From Symsagittifera roscoffensis (lineage: Eukaryota; Xenacoelomorpha; Acoela; Convolutidae), in NCBI RefSeq assembly GCF_963678635.1, contig NC_087064.1, positions 3,473,926 through 3,537,925 on the forward strand: a stretch of 64,000 nt of DNA, written 5' to 3'. Below, in pieces: positions 54,103 to 64,000 of the stretch. The stretch's first letter is position 1. Each line of letters starts with the position of its first letter. A model generated the notes under the pieces. That model saw only the letters and a list, made by a program, of their open reading frames with translations, was not told the origin of the DNA and searched no databases. The translations under genes were made by a program, and so were the position numbers.

Positions 54103-54797
54103 GTAAAGAGCGGGTCTATTAGTTAATACCGTGACAACTTTGGAACAACTTAGTGCGTTTTTTGAGAACTATAAGACCGGGTGGACCAAAATTTCTTATC
54201 ATATAGTTTTTATATATGCCTATGGCAAAACTATTATCATACATTTTCTACAATTCCATACCTAGAGAAGATTGGGAGAAATTTCACTACGATAACCCTT
54301 TCACAGATACATTAGTTAGATACTCGCTTTTTTGTTGTAGTAATTACGACATACTATTTCATAGTTCACTCGAAACTATGAATAAAAACGTTAAAATTTT
54401 GTATTTGGCTAGATAATTTTCAGTTTTTTTTTCAAGAAATACTTCTTTGAGCATGAAAACGATTTTCGACTAACAATTGAGAAAAAAATGTCTCTGAAAT
54501 TTGGATTTTTTTTCGGATTTTTTTTGCAGCGAGAAAAAAAAATGCTTATCATACCATTTTCATATATGCAATTTTTATTATAAACATTTTTCCGTACACT
54601 CAATGTATGAAATTGTAGGATAAACCTTTTTAGTCCAACCAATAAAAATGGGGAGAAATTTTGTGTTCGGGCGTGTTTTTTTTTCTTGTTATCCACCAAG
54701 AGGTGCCACAAATTTTTTTTTCTTATCACATTAAAACCCATTCAGTCTAACTTCCAACGACTTTGGAATTTTAACACTGGGATAATTTTTGAGATTT

Positions 54798-54997
54798 NNN
54801 NNNNNNNNNNNNNNNNNNNNNNNNNNNNNNNNNNNNNNNNNNNNNNNNNNNNNNNNNNNNNNNNNNNNNNNNNNNNNNNNNNNNNNNNNNNNNNNNNNNN
54901 NNNNNNNNNNNNNNNNNNNNNNNNNNNNNNNNNNNNNNNNNNNNNNNNNNNNNNNNNNNNNNNNNNNNNNNNNNNNNNNNNNNNNNNNNNNNNNNNN
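54798..54997. other. Assembly gap of 200 N
   Basis: Exactly 200 unknown bases, probably a placeholder length. The gap lies between cadherin exons 53922-54102 and 55444-55558, where an exon completing an EC repeat is expected. Confidence 0.99.
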
Positions 54998-55443
54998 CTT
55001 GTTTTGTTGAGAAAAATGACACAAGGCATTTTTTGCGTCTATAACTTTCACGTGGAACCACCATTGTAGCCAAAATTTGCTGTGGTATACTTGGCTGTGG
55101 TATACTTGAAGCTATCTAGAAGTCAAGTGAACGGTCGTCCTCAAATACTTTCATTGGTACAGCAAGGGATCGAATACACGTTCTGGCCATCTTAAAAGAA
55201 ATGTCCTCTCTCTATGCAAGTGCCTCATAATTCGGTTTGGTTGCTGAAAGATAACGCAGCAAATCGACGTTCAACAACAAAAATTCAAAATCACCTGTCA
55301 TTACAAGAAAATATAATCAACGGTTCGTTTACTATAAAATAATGTAGTTAACAATTTTTTCAAACTGGAGACCGATTAAAAAATGAGTTTGGCAAATATA
55401 TCATGTAGTTACAAAATGTAGAAGAAGACGCGTCTTATTTAAG

Positions 55444-55558
55444 GGTCTCCCTTATGTGCTGTATCTTCCTGTGGATTCGCCAGTGGGCAATGAAGTGTTT
55501 TCTGTTCACGTGACTGCAGTTGGCACCAAACTGGAAGACATCCGATATGACCTGCCAG
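55444..55558 (+). CDS. Cadherin-superfamily protein, exon
   Basis: It starts after TTATTTAAG and ends at the donor CCAG/GTGAGT. It encodes PYVLYLPVDSPVGNEVFSVH and VTAVGTKLEDIRYDLP, the first half of an EC repeat (Y.v.v.ed.pvG..v..V). It ends in phase 1 and joins cleanly to 56039-56199. The start in phase 0 conflicts with the phase-1 end of 53922-54102; the intervening exon is probably in the assembly gap. The acceptor is weak, so the 5' boundary is tentative. Confidence 0.7.
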
Positions 55559-56038
55559 GTGAGTTTAGTGTGAAATGATCAAATGGCGATTTCCATTCTT
55601 ACGTGACTGTTACATGAAAATTGTGTAACAATTATGTAAGTTTAGTGAGTTTAGTATTAAATTTTCATCGGTGATTCATTACTATGAAGGTTAATCGGGA
55701 CCGTTTAATCCAAAAAGTATATGCACCAAAAGAGCATCTTATGAAATTGACCTCTCGCAGAAAATTCGAGGAATTAAGCGAAGCTTCGTTTGGCGTGGAA
55801 AATTAGGTCAAAGTTGCTCAGCTGCAAAGATGGAAGATTAAAACGATTATTTCAGAAGCATGGCTCTCCTAATTCTTTGGCGGTTTTCAAAAATACCTCA
55901 ATTCTTATATTCTAGCACGGCTGGTTATTGTGTGGCGATGCCTTCTTCAAATTGCGGAATCTTTACTGCTATAATAACTGAAACACTGAATTTTCAAATC
56001 TGGTGCATGTATAACTTCGTAACTATTAATTTTTCCAG

Positions 56039-56199
56039 ACAACCAGTTCACCCACTTGTTTTCAATCGACTCCACGACCGGTAGAATCAAACTTCTGCAA
56101 CCACTTTCCACTCTCAACACAGCCGGGGCGACACTGGTGGTGCGAGCACACGACTCAAAAAACGAGGAGCTATCGGTCATGGCCGAAGTGCATGTTGAG
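56039..56199 (+). CDS. Cadherin-superfamily protein, exon
   Basis: Acceptor TTTTTCCAG, donor GAG/GTAAGA, phase 1 to 0. It encodes FTHLFSIDSTTGRIKLLQPL and TLVVRAHDSKNEELSVMAEV, the second half of an EC repeat. The F.id..tG.i.l and l.VrA.Ds motifs are clear, but the LDRE motif is replaced by LSTLNT. With 55444-55558 it completes one repeat. Confidence 0.88.
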
Positions 56200-57466
56200 G
56201 TAAGAAATCAAGTGTTAGATAACCCAATATAAAATACGTAACTGTTACACAAAAATTATGTAGCAGTTATGTAACTGTTACATAAGTCACGCAAATTTCA
56301 TTAAGATGACGTAACATTTTCGGCTGGCTGATATAATCAGCGCTGTGGATCTACTTAACAATCTCCTCCCATTTCTCGAATTGCGGAATTGTTATTATTA
56401 CGAGGCCAAACTGTGCACTGGATAGGCGCACAATTTTGTGTCTGTAGGTTTTCAGGGTTCTAGAGACAAATATTTAGGCATGTTCTAAAATGTAAGACGA
56501 TTCCACTTATAAAAGTTCCGTGGATTCCACGTACAATCACCAGTAGCGTAAATTTTGTCAGCACATTAGTTTTGTTGCGGATTCTGCAACGAGCGATTTT
56601 AGGTAATTGTCCTGGATTCCGCAAATGTAAGCGGAATTCGCGACTGTAAATGGATTCTACAAGATTATGCGGATACCGCTTACAATTTGTGGATTCCGCT
56701 TACAGTTTGCGGATTCCATTAACAATTGCGGATTCCACGACAGCTTAAGTTTACTAAACACATACATTATCATTTGTTCATGGATTCCACAAACTGTTCT
56801 GAATTCCGCAAAATTTGTTGCAGATTCCACAAAGTTGAATGTTTTTGGAGCAATTTTGAGCAATATAGTGTTTTAGCTATTTGTCCGTGAAATCCAAAAC
56901 AACAAAGATGATCAAAGAAAAGTAGCAATGTTTTGGCCTGTTGCGGAATCCGCTTATAGTTTTTAACAAATTTATCGGACAACATATTAAATTTCTGAAA
57001 TAAGTTTGACCTTCAAATCTAAACTAAATCGAAATACTTTTTTCGCGCTTGCTTTCGTGTCGGCATTTTATGTGCATTTTTGCTCTGAAAAATTACATGG
57101 CAAAGCGTTGTTGAATGAAAATGTTATTCAATTGTGCTTTTTAATAAGGCAAAAATGAAAACTTCCGAAGAAGTGCAATCATTTGCACTGCTATTTTAGT
57201 AGTTCAAATGCAATTTTGAAAACTCGATTGCAGTTTTAACGCAATTTCACTGTCTCGAGGTCAGAATTATTTTAAAATTTTGTCCGATAAATTTGTTAAA
57301 AGTTATACAATTCACAAAATGCACAGTTTGGCCTCGTTATGAAGTAGATTCAGAATTTTGTTTTGTTTATTCAGACTTGCGATTTGTAAAAAAGAAATTG
57401 CTTAGAAATCAGATATCTGAAGCATCTTAGTTTTTCAGATGGCAAAAAAAGTTTTGTTAGTTTTCT
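56200..57466. other. Cadherin intron with clustered GCGGATTCCGC motifs
   Basis: Between about 56515 and 56960 the words GGATTCCGCTTACA, GCGGATTCC and GGAATCCGC recur many times in both orientations, including a looser tandem run at 56630-56740. The rest is AT-rich with nothing recognised. Confidence 0.6.
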
Positions 57467-57757
57467 GGGGAGCGGTGTTGAAGTGGTAACGTCTCCGCCT
57501 CTCTATCGAAAGGTCGGATGTACGAGGCCCACTATGATCCGTGCTCGTTGCTTGAAGGTGAAGCAACATTACCAAGCCAAGAAAAATAACCAAAAAATGC
57601 ATGTAGTTCTTCAGCAGGGGCACAACAGCGGTTCGCCGTGATTGAGCTGTACAGCTAGTATGTTGGTCTTTTCCCTTGAGGATAAGTGATCTCAACTAAG
57701 ATGTTTATGGAGAACAGAACCACTGCTGTGCGTCTCTGACCAGGGTATAAAAAATGC
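57467..57757 (+). mobile_element. tRNA-derived SINE
   Basis: The 5' part has a pol III A-box-like TTGAAGTGGTAACG (about 57478) and a B-box-like GATGTACGAGGCCC (about 57517) at tRNA-like spacing. A tRNA-unrelated body follows, and the element ends near GGGTATAAAAAATGC. GC content is higher than in the surrounding intron. Target duplications were not resolved, and the pol III promoter is diverged. Confidence 0.6.
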
Positions 57758-57919
57758 ATACTGTTTTGGCGTTTTTTGTCCTGGGTGTTGTTGCTTTAAC
57801 TCCTCTTCCCAAATAATTCCAACAATTATGGCAAAAAAAGCAGACCTACTTTAAGAGATGATGTGTATACTAAAAGCATTCTCTTTATGATTTAAAATTT
57901 CTTTCAACGCCTGAGTCAG

Positions 57920-58085
57920 GTTTTCAACCAGCCGAATTCGCCTCCTCTGTTCTCCTTGGCCGAATACAATGTGTCTGTGGCCGATGACGTCACAGGTGGT
58001 GACTTTGTGGCTCAGGTGTTCGCAGAGGACGGGGATCCAGGGCCCTACGGAAGTGTGAAGTACCGAATAGTGAATGACTCTTCAG
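57920..58085 (+). CDS. Cadherin-superfamily protein, exon
   Basis: Acceptor CTGAGTCAG, donor TCAG/GTTGAC (non-consensus after GT), phase 0 to 1. It encodes FNQPNSPPLFSLAEYNVSVA, then GGDFVAQVFAEDGDPGPYGS and VKYRIVNDSS. It opens a new EC repeat. The calcium linker, normally DxNDNxP, reads NQPNSPP, so key Asp/Asn ligands are lost. The DxD motif (AEDGDPG) is present. Confidence 0.88.
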
Positions 58086-58641
58086 GTTGACCAGATTTAA
58101 CATTTTTTCAGTTTTTTTATTTTTGTCTTTACAATTTATAAAAATTTGTCCATCCTTGACTATGTCAAATAAATTGATTTTCAGGCCTTGCCAAAGAAAA
58201 CTAGAATTGCAGTAAAACCTTTGAGAAAATGAGCCAAAACTTTTACTCCAATGTATATGCATTTTTTTTGTAGAGTTGAGATTCAAACTTCAGACTAGAA
58301 GTAATTATGTCTTGACCCAACCTTTTTGGTCGAAATTGACTGCGAGTCAAATATAAATCTTTTTTTAACAAAATGAGCGTCTAGACCAAAAAAAATTTCT
58401 CGAACTGTAATTTATCTGAAAGCTTATCGAAAACTGGCAGCTCTCTTCGATTAAAATGACAAATGACAAAACTAAATAGCCCGAAAACAAAATTTTTCAC
58501 CACTTTACGTGGGCGGAACGATGACACTTTAAAAAGGTAAAAGATTACGGTAGAAGTAAAAAATAAAAGTTTGTCAATCTCTTCAAAAAACTGCAAAACC
58601 TTTGACGGCGGCAAACGCTATATTTTGTTTTGAATGTCACC

Positions 58642-59066
58642 CAGGGGCGGATCTAGGATTTTCTCGAGGGGGGGGGGGCGGCGGATTTTCAAAAAAATTC
58701 GAAAACTTTGACGACCTTTTTTTTTTTTGGTCGACCAAATTGATTTTTCGAGCTCTCCCAAAGCACTGTTTTGCCCCTATTTCGGCTAAATTTTCTGCTC
58801 CGCAGGCAAATTTTTGAAAAAACAGTCAAAAAAGCCGTTTTTGGCACTTTTTGAAAAATTTTGACAAAAAAAATCGCGTTTTTTTTGGCGCGCGCTCCTC
58901 CTCAAAGTTAGTATATATTGGTGCCCAACGCGCCTTTAGAAAAATTTTAGGGTCGGTCGGCCAAAAATGGATTTCTGAAAAAGTATCAAAGGGGGGACCC
59001 TTTGGGTCGGCAGGGGGTCGAATCCCTGAGGAGGGGGCGTCCCCCCGCCCCCCCCCCCCTAAATCA
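58642..59066 (+). mobile_element. hAT-type MITE, right terminus degraded
   Basis: It begins CAGGGGCGGATCTAGG and holds the family interior (GGCGCGCGCTCCTCCTC, GACCCTTTGGGTCGGCAGGG). It ends in a C-tract and CCTAAATC, without the final CGCCCCTG. It lies in the cadherin intron between 58085 and 60442. Confidence 0.82.
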
Positions 59067-59727
59067 ATTCCTAAATCAATCGATTCATTGTCAATTTCTA
59101 TTAAATGCCAAAATAATCAATTCTAATTGAATAAAAAAGAATTATTATATTAATTTTTGTCAAGTCAACCAAACTTTAATAAACTATTATGGATTATAAT
59201 CCTTTTTTCCTAAATTATTCTAAAAGTATCAAACAAAGTGCAGTATATTTAAAATTTACAGCTGCTTTTGGATAGCAACACATTGCATCACATTAAAAAA
59301 AAAAATTACTTTGGTTGACAAAGTAAATATCCTGTTTTCAATGTTTGGTTCACAATTTTTTGATCCATTTTTTAGTTTTTCTTTTTTTTTTGCTCAAACG
59401 TTTACCCCCCCCCCCCCCCCCCCACGTTTAGACCACGTTTAACGTCCATCCTCGCCGTTTATCCCCCTCTACGGGGGCGGCGGTAAAAATTTCTATGGAA
59501 TTTATCTATTACAATTTAATCATTTTCATGGTTTAAAATTGCAACGATTATTGATTGTAATGACAACATTTTAGACTACATTGTTCACTTATAATCAATT
59601 TGTATCCATGAAACTCTGGTGCGGGCAAAAATAATTTTTTAGAAAACTAGCCGTGAAAAATAAATGGCTAATGGAGCCGAAAAATAGGCAATTTAGAGTA
59701 TTATTTGGCGCTGATACATCGAAAACT
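59067..59727. other. Intron with ATTATAATC-rich repeat and poly-C tract
   Basis: It contains GGATTATAATCC near 59200, an 18-nt C-run near 59406, and the repeat ending TCCATGAAACTCTGGTGCGG at about 59605 that is shared with 49421-49445. No coding sequence. Confidence 0.5.
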
Positions 59728-59735
59728 TAAGTACT

Positions 59736-60168
59736 CAGGGGCGGATTTAGGAGGGGGCGGGAGGGGGGGGGGGATGCCCCTTTTAGTGATTCGACCCCTG
59801 CCAAAACCAAAGGGTCCTCCCTTTGGTACTTTTTAAGAAATAGATTTTTGACCGACCGACACTAAAATTTTTCTAAAGGCGCCTTAGGCGCCAATGTATT
59901 ATAATTATGAGTGGGGAGCGCGCGCCGAAAAAACGCGATTTTTTTATCAAAATTTTCCAAAAAGTGCCAAAAAACGCCTTTTTTTGGCCTGTTTTTCAAA
60001 AATTTTGCCTGCGGCGCAGAATTTTTTTTCCAAAACAGGGTCTTTTTAGTGCTTTGGGAGAGCTCGGAAAATCAATTTGATAAACCTAAAAAAAAGGTCG
60101 ACAAAATTTTCGAAAATTTTTTGAAAATCCGCCCCCCCCCCCTCGAGAAAATCCTAGATCCGCCCCTA
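59736..60168 (-). mobile_element. hAT-type MITE with perfect 8-bp target duplication
   Basis: A 433-bp element in the opposite orientation to the other copies. Terminal inverted repeats are CAGGGGCGGATTTAGG and CCTAGATCCGCCCCTA. It is flanked by a perfect 8-bp duplication, TAAGTACT, at 59728-59735 and 60169-60176. CAGGGG termini and an 8-bp duplication are hAT-superfamily hallmarks. No transposase is encoded; it lies in a cadherin intron. Confidence 0.93.
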
Positions 60169-60441
60169 TAAGTACTGTAGCTGTCTTTCTGAGAAAAATA
60201 AAATTGTTTCGTGCCTTTTAATTTTCCAGCTGTGCCTTCAGTGTCAAATTTTCAGCAACTTTGTTCACACATCGATAAAACACTACGTTGATTAGGTAAA
60301 ATTATCTGAAATGCCCTGAAAAGAATATCGAAATCTGTGCCGAGTAGTGCTTGTTGACTTTGAGCTCTTGTGAACCTTGCAATATCGCCGTTCAGACTTA
60401 AATCTATAATTTTTGAACATCATTTTTATTTATTTTTGTAG

Positions 60442-60662
60442 GTCACTTCGACATAGATGACAGATCCGGTTTTGTCTTCATCTCCCCAGGCGCAAGTCTG
60501 TCCCTGGAACCAGGGGTTCGCTTCTTGTTTGATGTCCTGGCTACAGACAGTGGCATCCCCCCTCTGAGTTCGAGGGCGGGGGTGGTGGTTAATGTGTTGA
60601 GTGCATCCACTGCTAAGGTGGCTTGGTTCGAGCAGGCGTTCTTGTCGGTTAATCTCTCAGAG
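60442..60662 (+). CDS. Cadherin-superfamily protein, exon
   Basis: Acceptor TTTTTGTAG, donor GAG/GTAAAT, phase 1 to 0. It encodes HFDIDDRSGFVFISPGASLS, RFLFDVLATDSGIPPLSSRA and the next linker VVVNVLSASTAKVAWFEQAF. It completes the repeat begun at 57920 and starts the next. The usual DxNDNxP linker is wholly replaced by SASTAKVAWF, so this inter-repeat joint should not bind calcium normally. Confidence 0.9.
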
Positions 60663-60850
60663 GTAAATTTACACCATTATATTTTCGAATTTTTTATGTC
60701 GAGAGTGGTAAAAGTAACAGCTCATAACAAATTCCAGTTCATTTTTTTTGTATTTTTTTTAAGAAACCATTTTGTGTTTCAAAAAAAAAATTATGTTGAA
60801 ACGCAAAACTTGCACTTGAAAAATGCAATGAGCTTGAAAGTGGATGAAAT

Positions 60851-61228
60851 CAGGGGTGGATTTAGCGAGGGGGCAGGAGAGGGAACAAATTTTGACCCCC
60901 TCACCAACCAAAGGGTCCATATGACATCCAGTTTTGGTTGACCAACACTAAAGTTTTCTAAATGCGCATTTTGCGCCAATATAAACTAATTTTGAAGGGA
61001 TTGCGCGCCGAAAAATATCAAATTTTTGGTAAAAATTTTCCAAAATGTTCAAAGACGGCTTTTTTTACCTGTTTTTTTTTTTCTTCAAAAAAGTGCATGC
61101 GGCGCAAAATTTTTGGTCATAATACGGTCTTTGTAGTGTTCTGGGATTGCTTGGAAAATCAGTTTGGTAGACCTAAAAGTTTTTGAAAATCCGCTCCTCC
61201 CCTCGAGAAAATTCTAGGTCCGCCCCTG
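60851..61228 (-). mobile_element. hAT-type MITE
   Basis: Begins CAGGGGTGGATTTAGCG and ends TTCTAGGTCCGCCCCTG. The flanking 8-mers GATGAAAT and CATGGAAT match at 6 of 8 positions. The interior words (TTGCGCCAATATAAAC, ATGCGGCGCAAAATTTT) show the same reverse orientation as 59736-60168. It sits in a cadherin intron. Confidence 0.82.
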
Positions 61229-61269
61229 CATGGAATGATCGAAAGCCGTGCAAATTTGAGGTCAAATGC

Positions 61270-61600
61270 CGAACGCCGAAAAGAGAGGGGGGAACTTTTT
61301 TTAGAAGTATATTTCAACATGCATATTGGCAGACCTTTGGAGCCAATATGAATTAATTTTAACGGAGGAGCGTGCTCTAAAAACAGCGTCAGCTTTTGTC
61401 TGTTTTTTTTTTCAATTGTTTTGTCTGCGGCTAAGAAAGTTGTTACAATTTCGGGTTTTTATAGTGTTTGGAACAGCACAGAAGATCAATTTTTTGACTA
61501 AAAAAGGACGACAAAATGTTCAAAACGTTTTTTGAAAACCCTGCCCGTCGCACTCCCTCAAAAAATTCCTGCAAACACCACTGCTGCGAGAAAAGCACAA
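61270..61600 (-). mobile_element. Degenerate hAT-type MITE remnant
   Basis: It retains the family order in reverse: ATATTGGCAGACCTTTGGAG, GGAGGAGCGTGCTC, GTCTGCGGCTAAGAAA, ACAAAATGTTCAAAACG and CACTCCCTCAAAAAATTCC. The termini are lost. It ends just before the next cadherin exon. Confidence 0.55.
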
Positions 61601-61653
61601 TTTCGTTTTTTGAAAAAAAAATCAGTTCGCTCAGTGATTTTTTTTCTATTTAG

Positions 61654-61833
61654 AGCACTCTTCCTGGTTCCGATATTGCGACTGTACATGCTAGGTCAGA
61701 GAAGATGTCTGATGCCTTCGAGTACTCCATAGTGGCTGGAAATACAGACGACTCTTTCTCGGTTGAGCCGACTACAGGCGTCGTCCGAACTGCGAAACAA
61801 CTCGACTACGAGTCTGGAATAACTTCCTATAAG
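61654..61833 (+). CDS. Cadherin-superfamily protein, exon
   Basis: Acceptor TTCTATTTAG, donor TATAAG/GTTGCG, phase 0 to 0 (60 codons). It encodes LPGSDIATVHARSEK, SIVAGNTDDSFSVEPTTGVV and LDYESGITSYK. The FsVeptTGvv and LDYE motifs are canonical EC-repeat features. The donor is weak after GT, but the frame meets a stop four codons beyond it, so splicing is required. Confidence 0.88.
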
Positions 61834-62175
61834 GTTGCGATCTCGTAATCATCAGTATTATATTCTGCTTTAAAGATATATTTTTATTCATACATTTAAA
61901 AAAAATTTATTTGAAATTAACTGAGAGGTGCAGGTTTTTTATGAAAATGAAAGTTCACTGATCTCAAAAAAAAACGGATGAATTTTAGAGAATATTTTTG
62001 TTCGATCTATCTTATTGATTTTTATCAATCATCTCGAAAATTATTACATCTGTGGTTCTCAAATAATCTTTTGATTCTTTAATACATGGCCAGTTCTTCG
62101 TATGCAAAATCAAAGATATAGATCTTTTTATCAACCATATTAGCTGAAATATCAATCGATATAATTTTTGTTCAG

Positions 62176-62404
62176 CTGTTGGTTTCTGCATCATTTGCTG
62201 ACTCATCTTCCTTTCCCGAGACAGTCTCGGCCTTCGCTACAGTATTTGTTCAGCTCGTGGACGAGAACGACAATGTACCTGTTTTTGACCATACGAAGTA
62301 CCACTTTGAAGTACCCGAGAACTATTTGGGCCCAATTGGGAGCGTGAAAACATCTGATTTAGACTCGGATTTGAATGCCGTTGTTACATACACCATAAGT
62401 GACA
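62176..62404 (+). CDS. Cadherin-superfamily protein, exon
   Basis: Acceptor TTTGTTCAG, donor GACA/GTAAGT, phase 0 to 1. It encodes LLVSASFADSSS, the canonical calcium linker VQLVDENDNVPVFDHTKYHF and the start of another repeat (EVPENYLGPIGSVKTSDLDS, AVVTYTISD). This is the last cadherin exon recognised; the gene must continue beyond it, since the repeat is incomplete and no membrane segment has appeared. Confidence 0.9.
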
Positions 62405-63100
62405 GTAAGTGTTCTGTTTTTGTTTTTTATCTTTTGAAACTGATTTCCGTCAAAATAATTCTAGCTATTTTTGCCTATTCTTGAAAAGGCTATGTCTAGG
62501 ATGAATTTTCAGTCATTTGAATGGAGTAATCTAGGATGACTTTATCTGAGATGTTGTTTTTGCAGAACCCTGATCAAAATTGGATCTATTTAGTTTTGTT
62601 TTTGTTAAAAAATTAGATTAACCTAGATAGTTGAAACTGATCTAAGGCGGTATTGTAGTTGGCATTTAAACTAACACTAGTTTAAAAAGTATAGATAGTT
62701 CAAAGATTCTCTATTAAAAATATTTAGTAGACTTTTAAACTAAGACTTGTTTAAAAGAAGGTTAGGTTAAGTTGTTAAATTGAAACTAAAACAAGAGTAG
62801 CTTAAAACATAACATTTCAATTGAATTAAAAATAGTGAGATAAAAATTATAATGACCAGAATAATGAGTAGCGGCAGAATTTGTGGTGCAGTAAAAGTAA
62901 GGTTGAGCAACGGAAAAATATGGTGATGAAAGTTTGATTGTTAATACACTATGAAAGACAAAATTCAAAATCCACTATAGTATGGAAACGATTTTACTAA
63001 CCAATGATACAGTAATTTCTACTCAAAAGCACAAACTAAGTTATGCTGGGTTAAGCAGAAATGAAAAAAAACTGCGAAATCTAAAACTTTGATGTACACA
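62405..63100. other. AT-rich intron sequence
   Basis: No exon or recognisable repeat was seen after the last cadherin donor up to the composition change near 63100. Short repeats of the ACTAGTTTAAAA type occur at about 62670-62760. Confidence 0.5.
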
Positions 63101-64000
63101 GATAAGGCGCGTTTATTTTCTCAGTTTCTTGAGTTTCTCTATGCGCCATCCCAACTGGCTGACTTATGCGCTGTCCATCGTCTTAACTCCTCTTGAATCA
63201 TAGTGCGTCCATTGCCTCGATAATTGAGATAGTCTTCATTTAATCTGGTATAACCGGTATCGCCGAATCCTTGGGATTGCACGTCGGGTTGCATTCTGTT
63301 TTTTGATCACTGGATTAAATTTGGCCGTTTTCGGAGGTGGTCGACTAGTTTATTCTGTAGAACTTCAATTTGCCGGCCGTCAATTCGTGGGCCATTATGG
63401 AGTATCCGGGGTGGTATATCTCAGTGGTGAGCAAATAGGAGTGGTAAGGTCTACGCATTAGACTGGTAAGTTCTCGACTTCTAAGGTCAACGCCTCGAAG
63501 TTGGTGCAAGAAGGAGTTTTAGGCATGTTGACTGGTGCTCTCGCGGTCTAACCAAATTAGTGAAGACTCTCTCACCAAGCAACGACGGTGGTTGTCTACT
63601 TCATAGCGGCCTCCTGGTGTGGCTGATATGAGCATCTGAGATTTTTCTGGGGGTGATGACTTCATCGGAGAGCATCCTTAGATTTTGCCGTTCCGGTCGG
63701 CTTTGCTTTTAGGGAACTCTGAATACGCTGAGGTTCCGTATCAGGTTGATCGGCATGGGCTGGCCCGATAGTGAGTTCAACTTCCCACTCTCGTGGGTAG
63801 AGTTCGGTTTTGCTGTGGCGGTGTAGTCTTCCTGTGCCTGAGCAGTTAAGGTTCTTTCTGCGCTGCGCTTTCTAGGAAAACTACTAGTGGAATCATGAGC
63901 GTCTCTTGAGTTGAGGTCCTACTGTTTGTGGTTTTTTCAGTTTTGTGTGTTTTTCTCGATCAGCACATTCTCTCCGTTGTCGGTCTGTGGCTTTACTCTT
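63100..64000 (-). other. GC-richer block, possible decayed retroelement
   Basis: From about 63100 the base composition changes abruptly to roughly balanced, unlike the AT-rich introns. On the minus strand a frame enters from the window edge and reads KSKATDRQRRECADREKHTK and LKKPQTVGPQLKRRS before a TGA at 63893-63895. This basic tail would suit the C-terminus of a retroelement polyprotein or a nuclear protein. The rest has many stops in all frames inspected. The assignment is tentative. Confidence 0.35.

Noticed and set aside
54686-55073. ORFs across the run of N
   Set aside because: The open frames are artefacts of the undefined bases.

Overview
This window is an AT-rich, repeat-dense piece of an invertebrate animal nuclear genome. 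The evidence is small coding exons with canonical GT...AG introns (cadherin repeats, a DxD glycosyltransferase), a B-box protein, several families of non-autonomous transposons, an LTR retrotransposon, a large satellite array and a 200-base assembly gap. I cannot place it to a phylum. No bacterial, plasmid or phage feature was seen.

Layout. 1-8.7 kb: one alpha-1,4-glycosyltransferase exon on the minus strand with a premature stop, then hAT-type MITE pieces and a three-copy 1.12-kb composite tandem repeat. 8.7-11.4 kb: two head-to-tail HINE-like (Helentron-related) elements directly upstream of an intronless B-box/TRIM-like gene. 11.46-27.03 kb: about 140 copies of a 110-bp satellite that begins in the 3' end of that gene, with nested higher-order repeats of about 221, 575, 1103 and 2551 bp. 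27-33 kb: a perfect palindrome at the satellite edge, an older diverged tandem array, a hAT MITE and four more HINE-like elements. 33.1-44.3 kb: a second alpha-1,4-glycosyltransferase gene (three exons, minus strand). The intron before its last exon is split by a 9.28-kb LTR element carrying gag and protease but no visible reverse transcriptase or integrase. 44.4-53.3 kb: mostly non-coding, with a tandem duplication, HINE-like copies, a TA-flanked MITE, and weak candidates for a coding exon and a signal-peptide exon. 53.9-62.4 kb: seven exons of a plus-strand cadherin-superfamily gene, with MITEs and a tRNA-derived SINE in its introns. 63.1-64 kb: a GC-richer block that may be a decayed retroelement.

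The two cellular genes with exon series encode surface or Golgi proteins: cadherin adhesion, and glycan or glycolipid extension. Neither is complete here. The main interest lies in how mobile and tandem sequences are joined to genes: HINE ends abut two ORFs, the satellite begins in a 3' UTR, and a same-sense LTR element sits about 70 bp before a splice acceptor.
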